Positions 1 through 5,958 of a stretch of DNA of 5,958 bases are shown here, piece after piece. The stretch comes from a bacterium (GTDB lineage: Bacteria; Desulfobacterota; GWC2-55-46). The stretch spans positions 1 through 5,958 of the forward strand of contig SCQA01000225.1 of the NCBI GenBank assembly GCA_004298725.1, read 5' to 3'. The position numbers and the translations under genes are program-made. The notes under the pieces were generated by a model. That model did no database searches. It had not been told where the DNA came from and saw only the letters and a list, made by a program, of their open reading frames with translations. Each line of letters begins with the position of its first letter. Positions within the stretch are counted from its first letter, which is position 1.

Positions 1-1054
1 ACTTAGTCGCCGCGCGCGCTTCAAGTTCTTTAACCTTTTTTTCAAGCTCAATAAGGCGTTTTTTCATTTCAGGAAGCTTGGCGAAAACATTTACCGCCCT
101 AAGCCAATCTCCGTGCGAAATGGCCGGAGTGCCCGATACGACGGCGGCGTCCTCCACGTCGGATATAACGCCGGCCTGAGCGCCTATCATGGCGCCGTCG
201 CCTATATTAAGATGCCCCACTATTCCGGCCTGCCCGCCAATCTGGACGCGGCTTCCTATAACCGTCGAACCGGCTACGCCCACCTGAGCCACTATAACAA
301 CGTCTTCGCCTACCCTGACGTTATGGCCTATCTGAACAAGGTTGTCTATTTTTGTGCCGCGTCCAACCACTGTTTCGCCGAGCGTCGCCCTGTCAACGGT
401 TACCGCGGCTCCAAGCTCAGCGTCGTCTTCAATCCTAACAATGCCCGTTTGCGATATCTTGTAATATTTATTTCCGTCGCGCGCGTACCCGAAGCCGTCG
501 CTTCCGATAACGGCGTTTGAATGAATTATAACCCTCTTACCGACTATGCAACGCTCCCGTACAACAACGCCCGGATATAAAATAGAACCTTCTCCAATCG
601 AGGCGTCTTTGCCAACATAAACACCCGGATAAAGCACTGCCTTATCGCCTACGCAAGCGCCGTCTTCCACCACAACGCAAGCGCCTATTGAAACGCCGCC
701 GGCAAGCGCCGCGCCCGCATGCACCACTGCCGAAGGGTGAACCCCGGGCGCCGGATGCACAACCGGCCTTAACACCTCAAGCGCCTTGGCAAAAGCAAGG
801 TGCGGATTTTTCACTACGATTAAATTCAGGCCTTTAAGCGTCTCGTCGTTGGCAATATCTTCACCTACGATAAAAGCCGCGGAAGTGCCGGCCTTTATAG
901 CCTTAAGGTGCTTTTTATCCGTTACAAAAGCAATATCGCCGTGACCGGCCTCTTCAACGGGCGCGGCCCGGCGCACCTCCGTGTCGCCGTTACCCTGCAC
1001 GCGGCCTTTGGCAAGGGCGGCGAATTCAAAAAGGCTTTTTGCCGTACCGGTCAT
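1..1054 (-). CDS. lpxD: UDP-3-O-acylglucosamine N-acyltransferase LpxD (3' end outside the window)
   Basis: LpxD transfers a 3-hydroxyacyl chain from acyl-ACP to the 2-amino group of UDP-3-O-acylglucosamine, the third step of lipid A synthesis, in the cytoplasm. I translated 351 codons from the ATG at 1054 to base 2 without a stop. E. coli LpxD has 341 residues (known), so the true end is probably just past the edge. Residues 1-97 fit the uridine-binding N-terminal domain. Residues 98-310 are left-handed beta-helix hexapeptide repeats (for example SIGEGSILYPGVVV, VIGSRVQIGG). The segment IDNLVQIGHNVRVG holds His244, which aligns with the catalytic His239 of E. coli. NAVIGSDGFGYARDG is another family signature. 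Residues 318-349 form a charged C-terminal helix. The start is supported by a GGGAG site overlapping the skp stop. It follows skp by 9 bases, so the two are co-transcribed. The fabZ and lpxA genes often come next in this cluster, but they are not visible here. Confidence 0.96.
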   Translation of the reverse strand, partial: MTGTAKSLFEFAALAKGRVQGNGDTEVRRAAPVEEAGHGDIAFVTDKKHLKAIKAGTSAAFIVGEDIANDETLKGLNLIVVKNPHLAFAKALEVLRPVVHPAPGVHPSAVVHAGAALAGGVSIGACVVVEDGACVGDKAVLYPGVYVGKDASIGEGSILYPGVVVRERCIVGKRVIIHSNAVIGSDGFGYARDGNKYYKISQTGIVRIEDDAELGAAVTVDRATLGETVVGRGTKIDNLVQIGHNVRVGEDVVIVAQVGVAGSTVIGSRVQIGGQAGIVGHLNIGDGAMIGAQAGVISDVEDAAVVSGTPAISHGDWLRAVNVFAKLPEMKKRLIELEKKVKELEARAATK

Positions 1055-1059
1055 GCGCG

Positions 1060-1064
1060 CTCCC
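1060..1064 (-). promoter_or_regulatory. Ribosome binding site of lpxD
   Basis: On the minus strand GGGAG lies 5 bases before the lpxD ATG, and its first G is the last base of the skp TAG stop codon. The ribosome binding site therefore sits at the very end of skp, which suggests translational coupling of lpxD to skp (inference). It decides the ATG at 1054 as the start. Confidence 0.6.
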
Positions 1065-1594
1065 TATTTTTTACCCTTTGCGCGCTTATTGTAACTTTTT
1101 ATAACCTCATCGGTTATGTCGGCCTCGGGCGGGGCGTAAAGTATGCCGCCGGCTGACCGTTCAAAAACATAGGTGTAACCTTTCTTTTTAGCTATCTCGT
1201 CGACCACGTCAAGAAGCTCTTTGACTATTTCGTCTTCTTTTTCCTGCCTCATGGCGTTAAGCTTATCGTTGGACTCCATGAACTGCCTCTGAAAGTCCTG
1301 ACTTTTGTTCCTGAACTCCTGCTCTCTCGCTTCCTTGGCTTCTTTCGTCATTACCGAGCTTTTTTTGTCTATTTCGTCGCGCAGTTTTTTAAGTTCTTCC
1401 TGCTTGCCGTTGAAGGCCTCCTTCTGCTTCTTCAGCTCTTCATTCAAAGCTTCCTTGGCCTTTGCTCCGCCCTCGGAGTCGTTAAGGGCCTTTTGCAAAT
1501 TAGCGTAGGCAAATACTGGCTCTTTTGCCAAAGCAGGCATTGGAGCGCACAAAAAGGCCGCGAGGGCCAGTGCGGCTATTGACAGTTTTTTCAT
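1064..1594 (-). CDS. skp: Periplasmic chaperone Skp/OmpH family
   Basis: Skp is a trimeric periplasmic chaperone that holds unfolded outer-membrane beta-barrel proteins in its coiled-coil 'tentacles' after they leave the Sec translocon and passes them to the BAM complex. The 176-residue product is close to the usual Skp length. Residues 1-23 are a Sec signal peptide (MKK, hydrophobic core, then PALA|KE). Residues 26-40 form the first strand and helix start of the OmpH fold (FAYANLQKALNDSEGG). Residues 42-125 are rich in Lys, Glu, Gln and Ala and read as the long antiparallel coiled coil. Residues 139-176 return to the body domain with the family ending GILYAPPEADITDEVIKSYNK. The start is set by an excellent AAGGAGA site 8 bases upstream. 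It lies between bamA and lpxD, the classic order. Its own strong ribosome binding site after a long intergenic stretch suggests that its expression may be set partly independently of bamA (inference). Confidence 0.95.
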   Translation of the reverse strand: MKKLSIAALALAAFLCAPMPALAKEPVFAYANLQKALNDSEGGAKAKEALNEELKKQKEAFNGKQEELKKLRDEIDKKSSVMTKEAKEAREQEFRNKSQDFQRQFMESNDKLNAMRQEKEDEIVKELLDVVDEIAKKKGYTYVFERSAGGILYAPPEADITDEVIKSYNKRAKGKK

Positions 1595-1601
1595 CTTGGG
1601 T

Positions 1602-1608
1602 TCTCCTT
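1602..1608 (-). promoter_or_regulatory. Ribosome binding site of skp
   Basis: The minus strand reads AAGGAGA followed by 8 bases and the skp ATG at 1594. It is the strongest Shine-Dalgarno match in the window; lolD and bamA have only weak purine stretches before their starts. Abundant Skp would fit a stoichiometric chaperone (inference). Confidence 0.75.
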
Positions 1609-1676
1609 TGAGGTTATGATCTTCATCGTTATATAAAGGTCTGATTTATTCTAATTTAGCGCGATGTGGCACGGGT

Positions 1677-1761
1677 TTGTCACTACCGAGGTTTTAATCG
1701 GGAATCCATAAATAACTACCTAAGTTACCGGATTCCCGCTAAAAGAACGTGGAAGTGACAA
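1677..1761. repeat. Inverted pair of REP-like palindromic units
   Basis: The left arm (1677-1707) begins TTGTCACT and ends CGGGAATCC. The right arm (1730-1761) begins GGATTCCCG and ends AGTGACAA. The outer 8 and inner 9 bases are exact inverted copies, and the middle matches only in part. Each arm is also a weak palindrome on its own: ATTCCCG facing CGGTAGT on the left, and ATTCCCGC facing GTGGAAGT on the right. The pair therefore looks like two short palindromic repeats in opposite orientation, as in BIME arrangements of REP sequences. From memory, similar 'GGATTCCCG...GGGAATGACA' intergenic repeats are scattered through several Gram-negative genomes. Copy number in this genome cannot be seen here. 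Confidence 0.6.
1699..1738. repeat. Core stem-loop of the intergenic element
   Basis: CGGGAATCC (1699-1707) pairs with GGATTCCCG (1730-1738) as a perfect 9-bp stem. Inside it, TAACT (1713-1717) pairs with AGTTA (1723-1727) around the loop ACCTA, separated from the lower stem by an ATAAA/CC internal loop. In bamA-skp RNA this could fold stably. On neither strand is the stem followed by a run of T, so it is not an intrinsic terminator. It might stabilise the upstream mRNA end or slow decay between bamA and skp (inference). Confidence 0.6.
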
Positions 1762-1767
1762 GCGCAC

Positions 1768-1785
1768 GCAGAGCAACCGCTCTGC
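1768..1785. repeat. Small GC-rich hairpin
   Basis: GCAGAGC (1768-1774) and GCTCTGC (1779-1785) form a perfect 7-bp stem with the tetraloop AACC on the plus strand (GGTT on the transcribed minus strand). It lies about 53 bases after the bamA stop in the direction of transcription. No T-run follows it on the minus strand (GTGCGCTTG follows), so it is not a canonical rho-independent terminator. It is a second structural module in the same intergenic element. Confidence 0.55.
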
Positions 1786-1837
1786 CCTACGCCTTACCTC
1801 AACGCATACCAGCCTGAATAAATCAGAGGTTCCATAG

Positions 1838-4537
1838 TTAAAACATAGTGCCGATTGTAAAGTCCCACTGTTCCTTGGCCTCGTACGGCTTCGGCTTCAA
1901 ATTAAAGCCAAGCTCAAGCCTAAGCGGACCTATGGGCGAATACCACCTTATTCCGGTGCCCGCTCCTGTGCGAAGTTGACCAAGGTCTATCGCGCCCTTG
2001 TACGCGTTGCCCGCGTCGAAAAAGAGGAGCCCCCGTATGCTCTGTTTTGAAAAGAGCGGAAACGTGTATTCCGCGTTGAAAACAGCCATTGTATCTCCGC
2101 CGAGGAGGTTGCCCGTAGCCGGATCAGCCGGACCCAAAGACCTTGTCTTGAAGCCGCGCACGGAATTTATGCCGCCGAGGAAGTATTTTTCATAAACCGG
2201 CGGGGCTTTGCCGCCGTACCCTTGCACGTAGCCCACCGCGCCGTGAAGCGAAAACGTCGTGTCCCATGCCAAGGGGAAGTATTGTATCGCGTCGCCTTCG
2301 TGCTTCAAATAAGCCGTTGTTCCTCCGAGCGGTCCGCCCGCGAGTTCGCTCGATAAAGTCTGCACCGAGCCTTCATGCGCGAAAAACGCGTCGTCTCTCG
2401 TATCGCGCTTTACCGTGGCCCTAAGGCTTGAAAGCGTTGACGAACCGGCCTGATCAAGTATGTACGACGAGGCCGATGACGCCACGTTGATTATATGCAC
2501 GTCCTCAAGCCTGTAAGTAAGGTAGCCGCGCGTGCTCCTCTTTGTTATGGGAAAGCCGGCGCGCAGGTCAAAACCGTTCTTTCTTATTTTAAAGTCGGGG
2601 TAAGTCTTTTCCGAATTATACAGGTCAAACCCGGCCGATATGGGCTTGTCAAAGAGCCACGGCTCGGTAAAGCCGAAAGAATAGCGCGAGCTTGAAGCGC
2701 TGACAGTGCCGGTAAGCTCAAGCCTTAAACCGGTGCCAAGGAAATTTGTCTGCGAAACGGACGCCGTGCCTATAAGCTTGTCAACGGATGAATATCCCGC
2801 GCCTATGGATATGGCTCCGGTCGGGCGTTCCTTCACTTCAACGTCAATCTTCATTTTGTCATCGCCGCTACCCCTTGTCTGGTTAATCTTTACGTCTTCA
2901 AAGTAGCCGAGGCGCTTCAAGTTTTGCTTGCTCATCTTAACGTCCGTGGAGGAGAACAGATTGCCTTCCTCAACCTCAAGCTCCCGTCTTATGACCTTAT
3001 CCCTTGTCCTTACGTTGCCGGTCATGTCAATGCGCTCGATATAAACAAGGTCGTTCTTCTTAATGTCAATCGTTATATCAATGGTTTTATCCGTCATGTT
3101 CAGGTTAGTAAGCGGCCTTACGTCCGCGTAGGCATAACCCTTGTCGCCGTAATAGTCCGATACGGCATCAATGTCTTTAGAGAACTTCGACCTGTTGAAT
3201 ATGTCCCCTTTTTTCAACTTGAACTTCTCGAGCACCTCTTTTTTGGTGGTCAGCATGTCGCCTTTCACGTCAAGCGACGCTACTTTAAACTGCTCGCCTT
3301 CGTTTACTGCGATTGTCACGTAAAACCATTTCTTATCGTCGCTCAGAAGCACCCTGTGGTCAACTATATCGGCGTTTATGTAGCCGTTGTTGAAGTAATG
3401 GTTTATTATCAATGCAAGGTCGTTTTGAAATACGTATTCGTTAAACTTGCCCGAACCGCTGACAAAAGACCACCAGCCGACTTCGCTCGTTTCTATGGCG
3501 TCAAGAAGGTCGCTTTTTGAAAAGTTGGCGTTCCCGATGAAGGTTATGCGCTTGACTTTAACCTCCGGCCCTTCGTTTATCTTGAATACAATCGTTGCCT
3601 CGACGCCGTCGCTTTCAAGCACCGGCGTGATTTTAGCGAGGTAATAGCCCTCTTCGGCGTAAACCGCCTTTATCTTGGCCACGTTTTCGGCGAGCGAGGT
3701 TCTACTAAGCGCGGTGTTCTCCTTCAGAGTCAGCGCGTCTTTTATCTTTTCTTCTTTTACCTCGCTGTTGCCCTGAATCTCTATCTTTTTTATAAAAGGC
3801 ATTTCCTTCACAACGTAAGTCAACGCCTTGCCGCCGGCCGTCTCCGAAAGGTCGGCGAAAACGTCGTCAAAAAAGCCGGTTGAGTATATCGCCCTTAAAT
3901 CTTCCTTAACGTCGTCAGGCGAAAACTGCTCGCCGGGTTTGCTCGCGACTTTTTTTAAAATCGCGTCCGTGTCAATTCTTCTGTTGCCTTCAATAAAAAC
4001 GGCGTCAACCTTGCCAGTACGGACTACCGGTTTTGATTTTATGGTTTTCAGCATCTTTTCGTAAATAAGATCGGCGGTTTCTTTTATTTTAGCGAGTATC
4101 TCGGCCTCCGACCCGGACGATTTATAGTAGAACGCCGCTACCTCTCCGCTTTTAAGGTCGACAAGGCGCAAATCCGCGTTGGTGAAGTTCCCAAGCCGGG
4201 TTAATGAGCCGAGCACGGCAAAGTCCGCGCTGACTCGTTTTGACAATTCTATTGCCGAAGCCTCGTTGAAATTCTTTACGCCCTGTTGCAGTACAAGCTC
4301 TTTAAGAACGTCAATACCGGTAATTTCCGCGCCCGCCCTGCTTAGCGACACGGCAAGCCCGTCCATTAAAACGCGCCTCGTTGCCGATATGTCGCCTTCG
4401 GCGTGCATATCAAACGGCAGTATGATTACCTTTACATTCAGACCGCCGGCAAACGCCGCTCCGGCGCACGCCAAAAGAAGCGCAACCAAAAACCCGAACA
4501 CGCAGGCACGCCGCTTAATAAAGCGATTTCTATGCAT
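1838..4537 (-). CDS. bamA: Outer membrane protein assembly factor BamA with TolB-like N-terminal extension
   Basis: BamA is the essential Omp85 subunit of the BAM complex and folds and inserts beta-barrel proteins into the outer membrane. Residues 1-30 are a signal peptide (AAFA|GG). Residues 34-165 form an extra domain resembling the TolB N-terminal/FlgO/CsgG-like fold (VIILPF near the start, ADFAVLGSLTRLG then ADLRLVDLKSGEV). Five POTRA domains follow at about 175-247, 248-323, 326-414, 415-493 and 496-570. The barrel spans 571-899, with the conserved loop-6 motif VRGF at 793-796 and a C-terminal Phe899, the usual outer-membrane-protein signal. The 899 residues exceed the roughly 800 of E. 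coli BamA because of the N-terminal domain. The ATG overlaps the lolD stop by 8 bases (4530-4537), so translational coupling is likely. The next in-frame Met is residue 44, after the signal peptide, which supports this start. Leu-Leu-Ala-Cys24 resembles a lipobox, but a type I cleavage site is also present. Confidence 0.97.
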   Translation of the reverse strand: MHRNRFIKRRACVFGFLVALLLACAGAAFAGGLNVKVIILPFDMHAEGDISATRRVLMDGLAVSLSRAGAEITGIDVLKELVLQQGVKNFNEASAIELSKRVSADFAVLGSLTRLGNFTNADLRLVDLKSGEVAAFYYKSSGSEAEILAKIKETADLIYEKMLKTIKSKPVVRTGKVDAVFIEGNRRIDTDAILKKVASKPGEQFSPDDVKEDLRAIYSTGFFDDVFADLSETAGGKALTYVVKEMPFIKKIEIQGNSEVKEEKIKDALTLKENTALSRTSLAENVAKIKAVYAEEGYYLAKITPVLESDGVEATIVFKINEGPEVKVKRITFIGNANFSKSDLLDAIETSEVGWWSFVSGSGKFNEYVFQNDLALIINHYFNNGYINADIVDHRVLLSDDKKWFYVTIAVNEGEQFKVASLDVKGDMLTTKKEVLEKFKLKKGDIFNRSKFSKDIDAVSDYYGDKGYAYADVRPLTNLNMTDKTIDITIDIKKNDLVYIERIDMTGNVRTRDKVIRRELEVEEGNLFSSTDVKMSKQNLKRLGYFEDVKINQTRGSGDDKMKIDVEVKERPTGAISIGAGYSSVDKLIGTASVSQTNFLGTGLRLELTGTVSASSSRYSFGFTEPWLFDKPISAGFDLYNSEKTYPDFKIRKNGFDLRAGFPITKRSTRGYLTYRLEDVHIINVASSASSYILDQAGSSTLSSLRATVKRDTRDDAFFAHEGSVQTLSSELAGGPLGGTTAYLKHEGDAIQYFPLAWDTTFSLHGAVGYVQGYGGKAPPVYEKYFLGGINSVRGFKTRSLGPADPATGNLLGGDTMAVFNAEYTFPLFSKQSIRGLLFFDAGNAYKGAIDLGQLRTGAGTGIRWYSPIGPLRLELGFNLKPKPYEAKEQWDFTIGTMF

Positions 4538-5204
4538 TGGCTATACTGCCGTCAATCATCTTAATGCGCCGCGACATTCTGGCCGCGAGATGTTCATTAT
4601 GGGTAACTACCACAAGCGTTGTCTTCCTGTTCCTGTTGATTTCAAGCAAAAGGCTGAATACGTCGTCGGCTGTTTTCGTGTCAAGATTGCCGGTCGGCTC
4701 GTCCGCGAGAAGAACCTCCGGCGACTGGATAAGCGCCCTAACTATGGCCGTCCTCTGTTGCTCTCCGCCGGAAAGCTCTCCGGGTTTGTGCCCGGCCCGC
4801 GTGGAAAGGCCGACCTCGGATAAAAGCTCCAGCGCCTTTTTTTTTGCCTCTGCGTAAGGCGTTCCGCCTATAAGGGCCGGAAGCATTACGTTCTCCACGG
4901 CGGTAAATTCCGGCAACAGATGATGAAACTGAAAAACAAAACCGATAAATTTATTTCTAAAGGCCGCGAGCCGCCCGTCGTCAAGCGTTGATATAGGCTC
5001 GGTCCCGTACATGACGTCGCCGGAAGTAGGCCTGTCAAGCGCGCCGATAATATTAAGGAGAGTTGATTTGCCCGCGCCGGAGGCGCCAAGCACGGCAAGC
5101 GTCGCCCCTTCTTCTATCGAAAGGTCTATTGAGCGAAGCACGTCAACGGTTTTACCAGCGCCGATGTAGCTCTTGCAGAGCTTTTTTACATTTATAAACG
5201 CCAT
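4530..5204 (-). CDS. lolD: Lipoprotein-releasing ABC transporter ATP-binding subunit LolD
   Basis: LolD hydrolyses ATP to drive the LolC/LolE (or LolF) membrane subunits, which extract outer-membrane lipoproteins from the inner membrane and hand them to LolA. The 224-residue product has the full MacB/LolD-type nucleotide-binding domain: Walker A GASGAGKST (40-48), Q-loop Gln92 (FVFQFHHLLPEF, a segment typical of LolD), signature LSGGEQQR (144-151), Walker B VLLADE (164-169) with D-loop NLD (173-175), and switch His202. All catalytic residues are intact. The start lies one base after the stop of the upstream cNMP-binding gene, and the end overlaps the bamA start by 8 bases, so all three are co-transcribed. 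The LolC/E permease is not in the window and may be upstream. The related MacB and FtsE families share this fold; the context and the Q-loop segment favour LolD. Confidence 0.93.
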   Translation of the reverse strand: MAFINVKKLCKSYIGAGKTVDVLRSIDLSIEEGATLAVLGASGAGKSTLLNIIGALDRPTSGDVMYGTEPISTLDDGRLAAFRNKFIGFVFQFHHLLPEFTAVENVMLPALIGGTPYAEAKKKALELLSEVGLSTRAGHKPGELSGGEQQRTAIVRALIQSPEVLLADEPTGNLDTKTADDVFSLLLEINRNRKTTLVVVTHNEHLAARMSRRIKMIDGSIANA

Positions 5205-5205
5205 G

Positions 5206-5958
5206 TCATATCATTGTCCCGCGTTGTTCTCTGGCGCTTACAAGGCCCGACACGCGCTCTCTTATGACGCGCTCGAGTATTGTTTTTATGGACGGACACT
5301 TCGTTATCATCTCTTTGATCGTTGACCTTGAAAATTCCACAAGCTTCACGTCCGTAAGGGCTGTAACGCTGGCAACCCTCGGCTTGTTGGTTGCAAGGGC
5401 TATTTCACCGAAAAAATCGCCCTCTTCAAGTTCGGTAAGCGTTTTTTCATTGTTGTTCTTATCCTTCACCCAAACGGAGACGCGGCCTTCTTTTATCAAG
5501 TACATGGTGTCGCCCGGCTCGCCTTCGCAGGTTATGAGGCCGCCTTTGGCGAAACTGACTATATTAAGACGCTTTAAAACTTCTTTTCTGTCGTCCGGGC
5601 CGAGCGGCTGAAAAACCGTTGAAAGCGCCATAAGGCGGTCAACCACGCGCTCCTTGTAAAAATTTATAAGCACGTCGCCGACCCGTTTATGATTTGCGAT
5701 TATATCTTCAAGATCCGCTTTGGTAAGCTCAAGCAGAATCGCCGCGCCGTACGCCCTTACGCCGGTTCTTCTTTTAGCGTTTGAAAAAAACCCGAACTCT
5801 CCGAAAACGTCGCCCTCGCCGAGCTTGGCAAAAGATACCTCCATGCCGTCTTTTGTGAAGCCCGTAACTTCAACAATACCTTCGGAAATGAAAAATATCG
5901 AGTCGCCGCCGTCGCCCTCGCGGAAAAGGTAAGCGCCCGTATCAAGGTGAATGGCCTT
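5206..5958 (-). CDS. Tandem cyclic-nucleotide-binding-domain protein (5' end outside the window)
   Basis: I read 250 residues in an open frame that continues past the right edge, so the start is not visible. The in-frame ATG at 5844 lies inside the first domain and is not the start. Domain 1 (visible residues 1 to about 90) has the beta-roll segments YLFREGDGGDSIFFISEG and the phosphate-binding cassette FGEFGFFSNAKRRTG (Glu54, Arg63/64). Domain 2 (about 105-225) has EGEPGDTMYLIKEGRVSVWV and a near-canonical cassette FGEIALATNKPRVASV, with Glu185 and Arg194 placed to hold the ribose and cyclic phosphate. The product ends about 25 residues after domain 2, with no helix-turn-helix, so nothing after the second domain could act as a CRP-like DNA-binding domain. 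Two cNMP domains in a row recall the regulatory subunit of protein kinase A (known fold), but no partner or effector is visible. It directly precedes lolD. Its function is unknown; it may sense cAMP, cGMP or another ligand. Confidence 0.88.
   Translation of the reverse strand, partial: KAIHLDTGAYLFREGDGGDSIFFISEGIVEVTGFTKDGMEVSFAKLGEGDVFGEFGFFSNAKRRTGVRAYGAAILLELTKADLEDIIANHKRVGDVLINFYKERVVDRLMALSTVFQPLGPDDRKEVLKRLNIVSFAKGGLITCEGEPGDTMYLIKEGRVSVWVKDKNNNEKTLTELEEGDFFGEIALATNKPRVASVTALTDVKLVEFSRSTIKEMITKCPSIKTILERVIRERVSGLVSAREQRGTMI

Larger units (their letters stand above)
1640..1827. repeat. 188-bp MITE-like or nested palindromic element between bamA and skp
   Basis: Perfect 12-bp inverted repeats bound this stretch: TCTGATTTATTC at 1640-1651 and GAATAAATCAGA at 1816-1827. 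Inside are a second, imperfect inverted repeat (1677-1761) and a separate 7-bp hairpin (1768-1785). No ORF of note lies inside. The right end lies 10 bases beyond the bamA stop codon and the left end 45 bases before the skp start, so both flanking genes are intact. The dinucleotide GG abuts both outer ends (1638-1639 and 1828-1829); this could be a tiny target duplication or chance. The layout fits a miniature inverted-repeat element or a composite of intergenic palindromes inserted into the operon. Mobility is inference; only the symmetry is seen. Confidence 0.55.

Noticed and set aside
113..520. 135-codon plus-strand open frame opposite lpxD
   Set aside because: The minus strand encodes the LpxD hexapeptide repeats with the catalytic His here. 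The antisense frame is a periodic shadow of those repeats.
1628..1656. Possible promoter for skp-lpxD at the edge of the intergenic element (minus strand TATAAC at 1628-1633)
   Set aside because: The -10-like hexamer matches 5 of 6, but no good -35 box lies at 15-19 bases (best is TTAGAA). The region is AT-rich, so chance is likely; transcript start mapping would decide it.
1699..1738. Rho-independent terminator between bamA and skp
   Set aside because: The stem is good, but neither strand has a T-run after it, and the loop side is long and interrupted.
2924..3520. 198-codon open frame on the plus strand, antisense to bamA
   Set aside because: It lies wholly opposite the clearly coding POTRA region, shows no recognisable domain, and is explained by codon use of the bamA strand.
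4179..4823. 214-codon plus-strand open frame across the lolD-bamA junction
   Set aside because: It is antisense to two well-supported genes, with no ribosome binding site or family resemblance.
5206..5844. Start of the cNMP-binding protein at the ATG at 5844
   Set aside because: The frame remains open for 38 more codons to the edge, and they encode the beginning of the first cNMP domain, so this Met is internal.

Overview
All five genes in this window lie on the minus strand, so transcription runs from the right edge (base 5958) to the left edge (base 1). The order of transcription is: a tandem cyclic-nucleotide-binding-domain protein (cut by the right edge), lolD, bamA, skp/ompH and lpxD (cut by the left edge). 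This is an outer-membrane biogenesis cluster. LolD powers lipoprotein release from the inner membrane, Skp chaperones unfolded outer-membrane proteins through the periplasm, BamA inserts them into the outer membrane, and LpxD makes an intermediate of lipid A. The host must be a diderm, LPS-making Gram-negative bacterium. The base composition is moderate, BamA carries a TolB-like N-terminal extension, and short REP-like palindromes with a GGATTCCCG core are present. From memory, these point loosely to a deltaproteobacterial or Nitrospirota-type lineage rather than an enteric one. That placement is inference.

Layout in the order of transcription. At 5958-5206 there is a protein with two cNMP-binding domains and no DNA-binding domain. 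Its frame stays open past the right edge, so the internal ATG at 5844 is not its start. At 5204-4530 is lolD, one base after the previous stop codon. At 4537-1838 is bamA, which overlaps the end of lolD by 8 bases. At 1837-1595 is a 243-base intergenic region, the only real gap, filled mostly by a 188-bp nested inverted-repeat structure. At 1594-1064 is skp, with a strong ribosome binding site. At 1054-1 is lpxD, 9 bases after skp; its reading frame has no stop inside the window.

The gene content is largely conventional. The parts worth a second look are the palindromic element between bamA and skp, the extra periplasmic domain before POTRA1 of BamA, and the cNMP sensor protein directly upstream of lolD where lolC/lolE would be the more usual neighbour. 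I see no CRISPR array, tRNA, rRNA, transposase gene or convincing intrinsic terminator, and no clear sign of a wholly new system.
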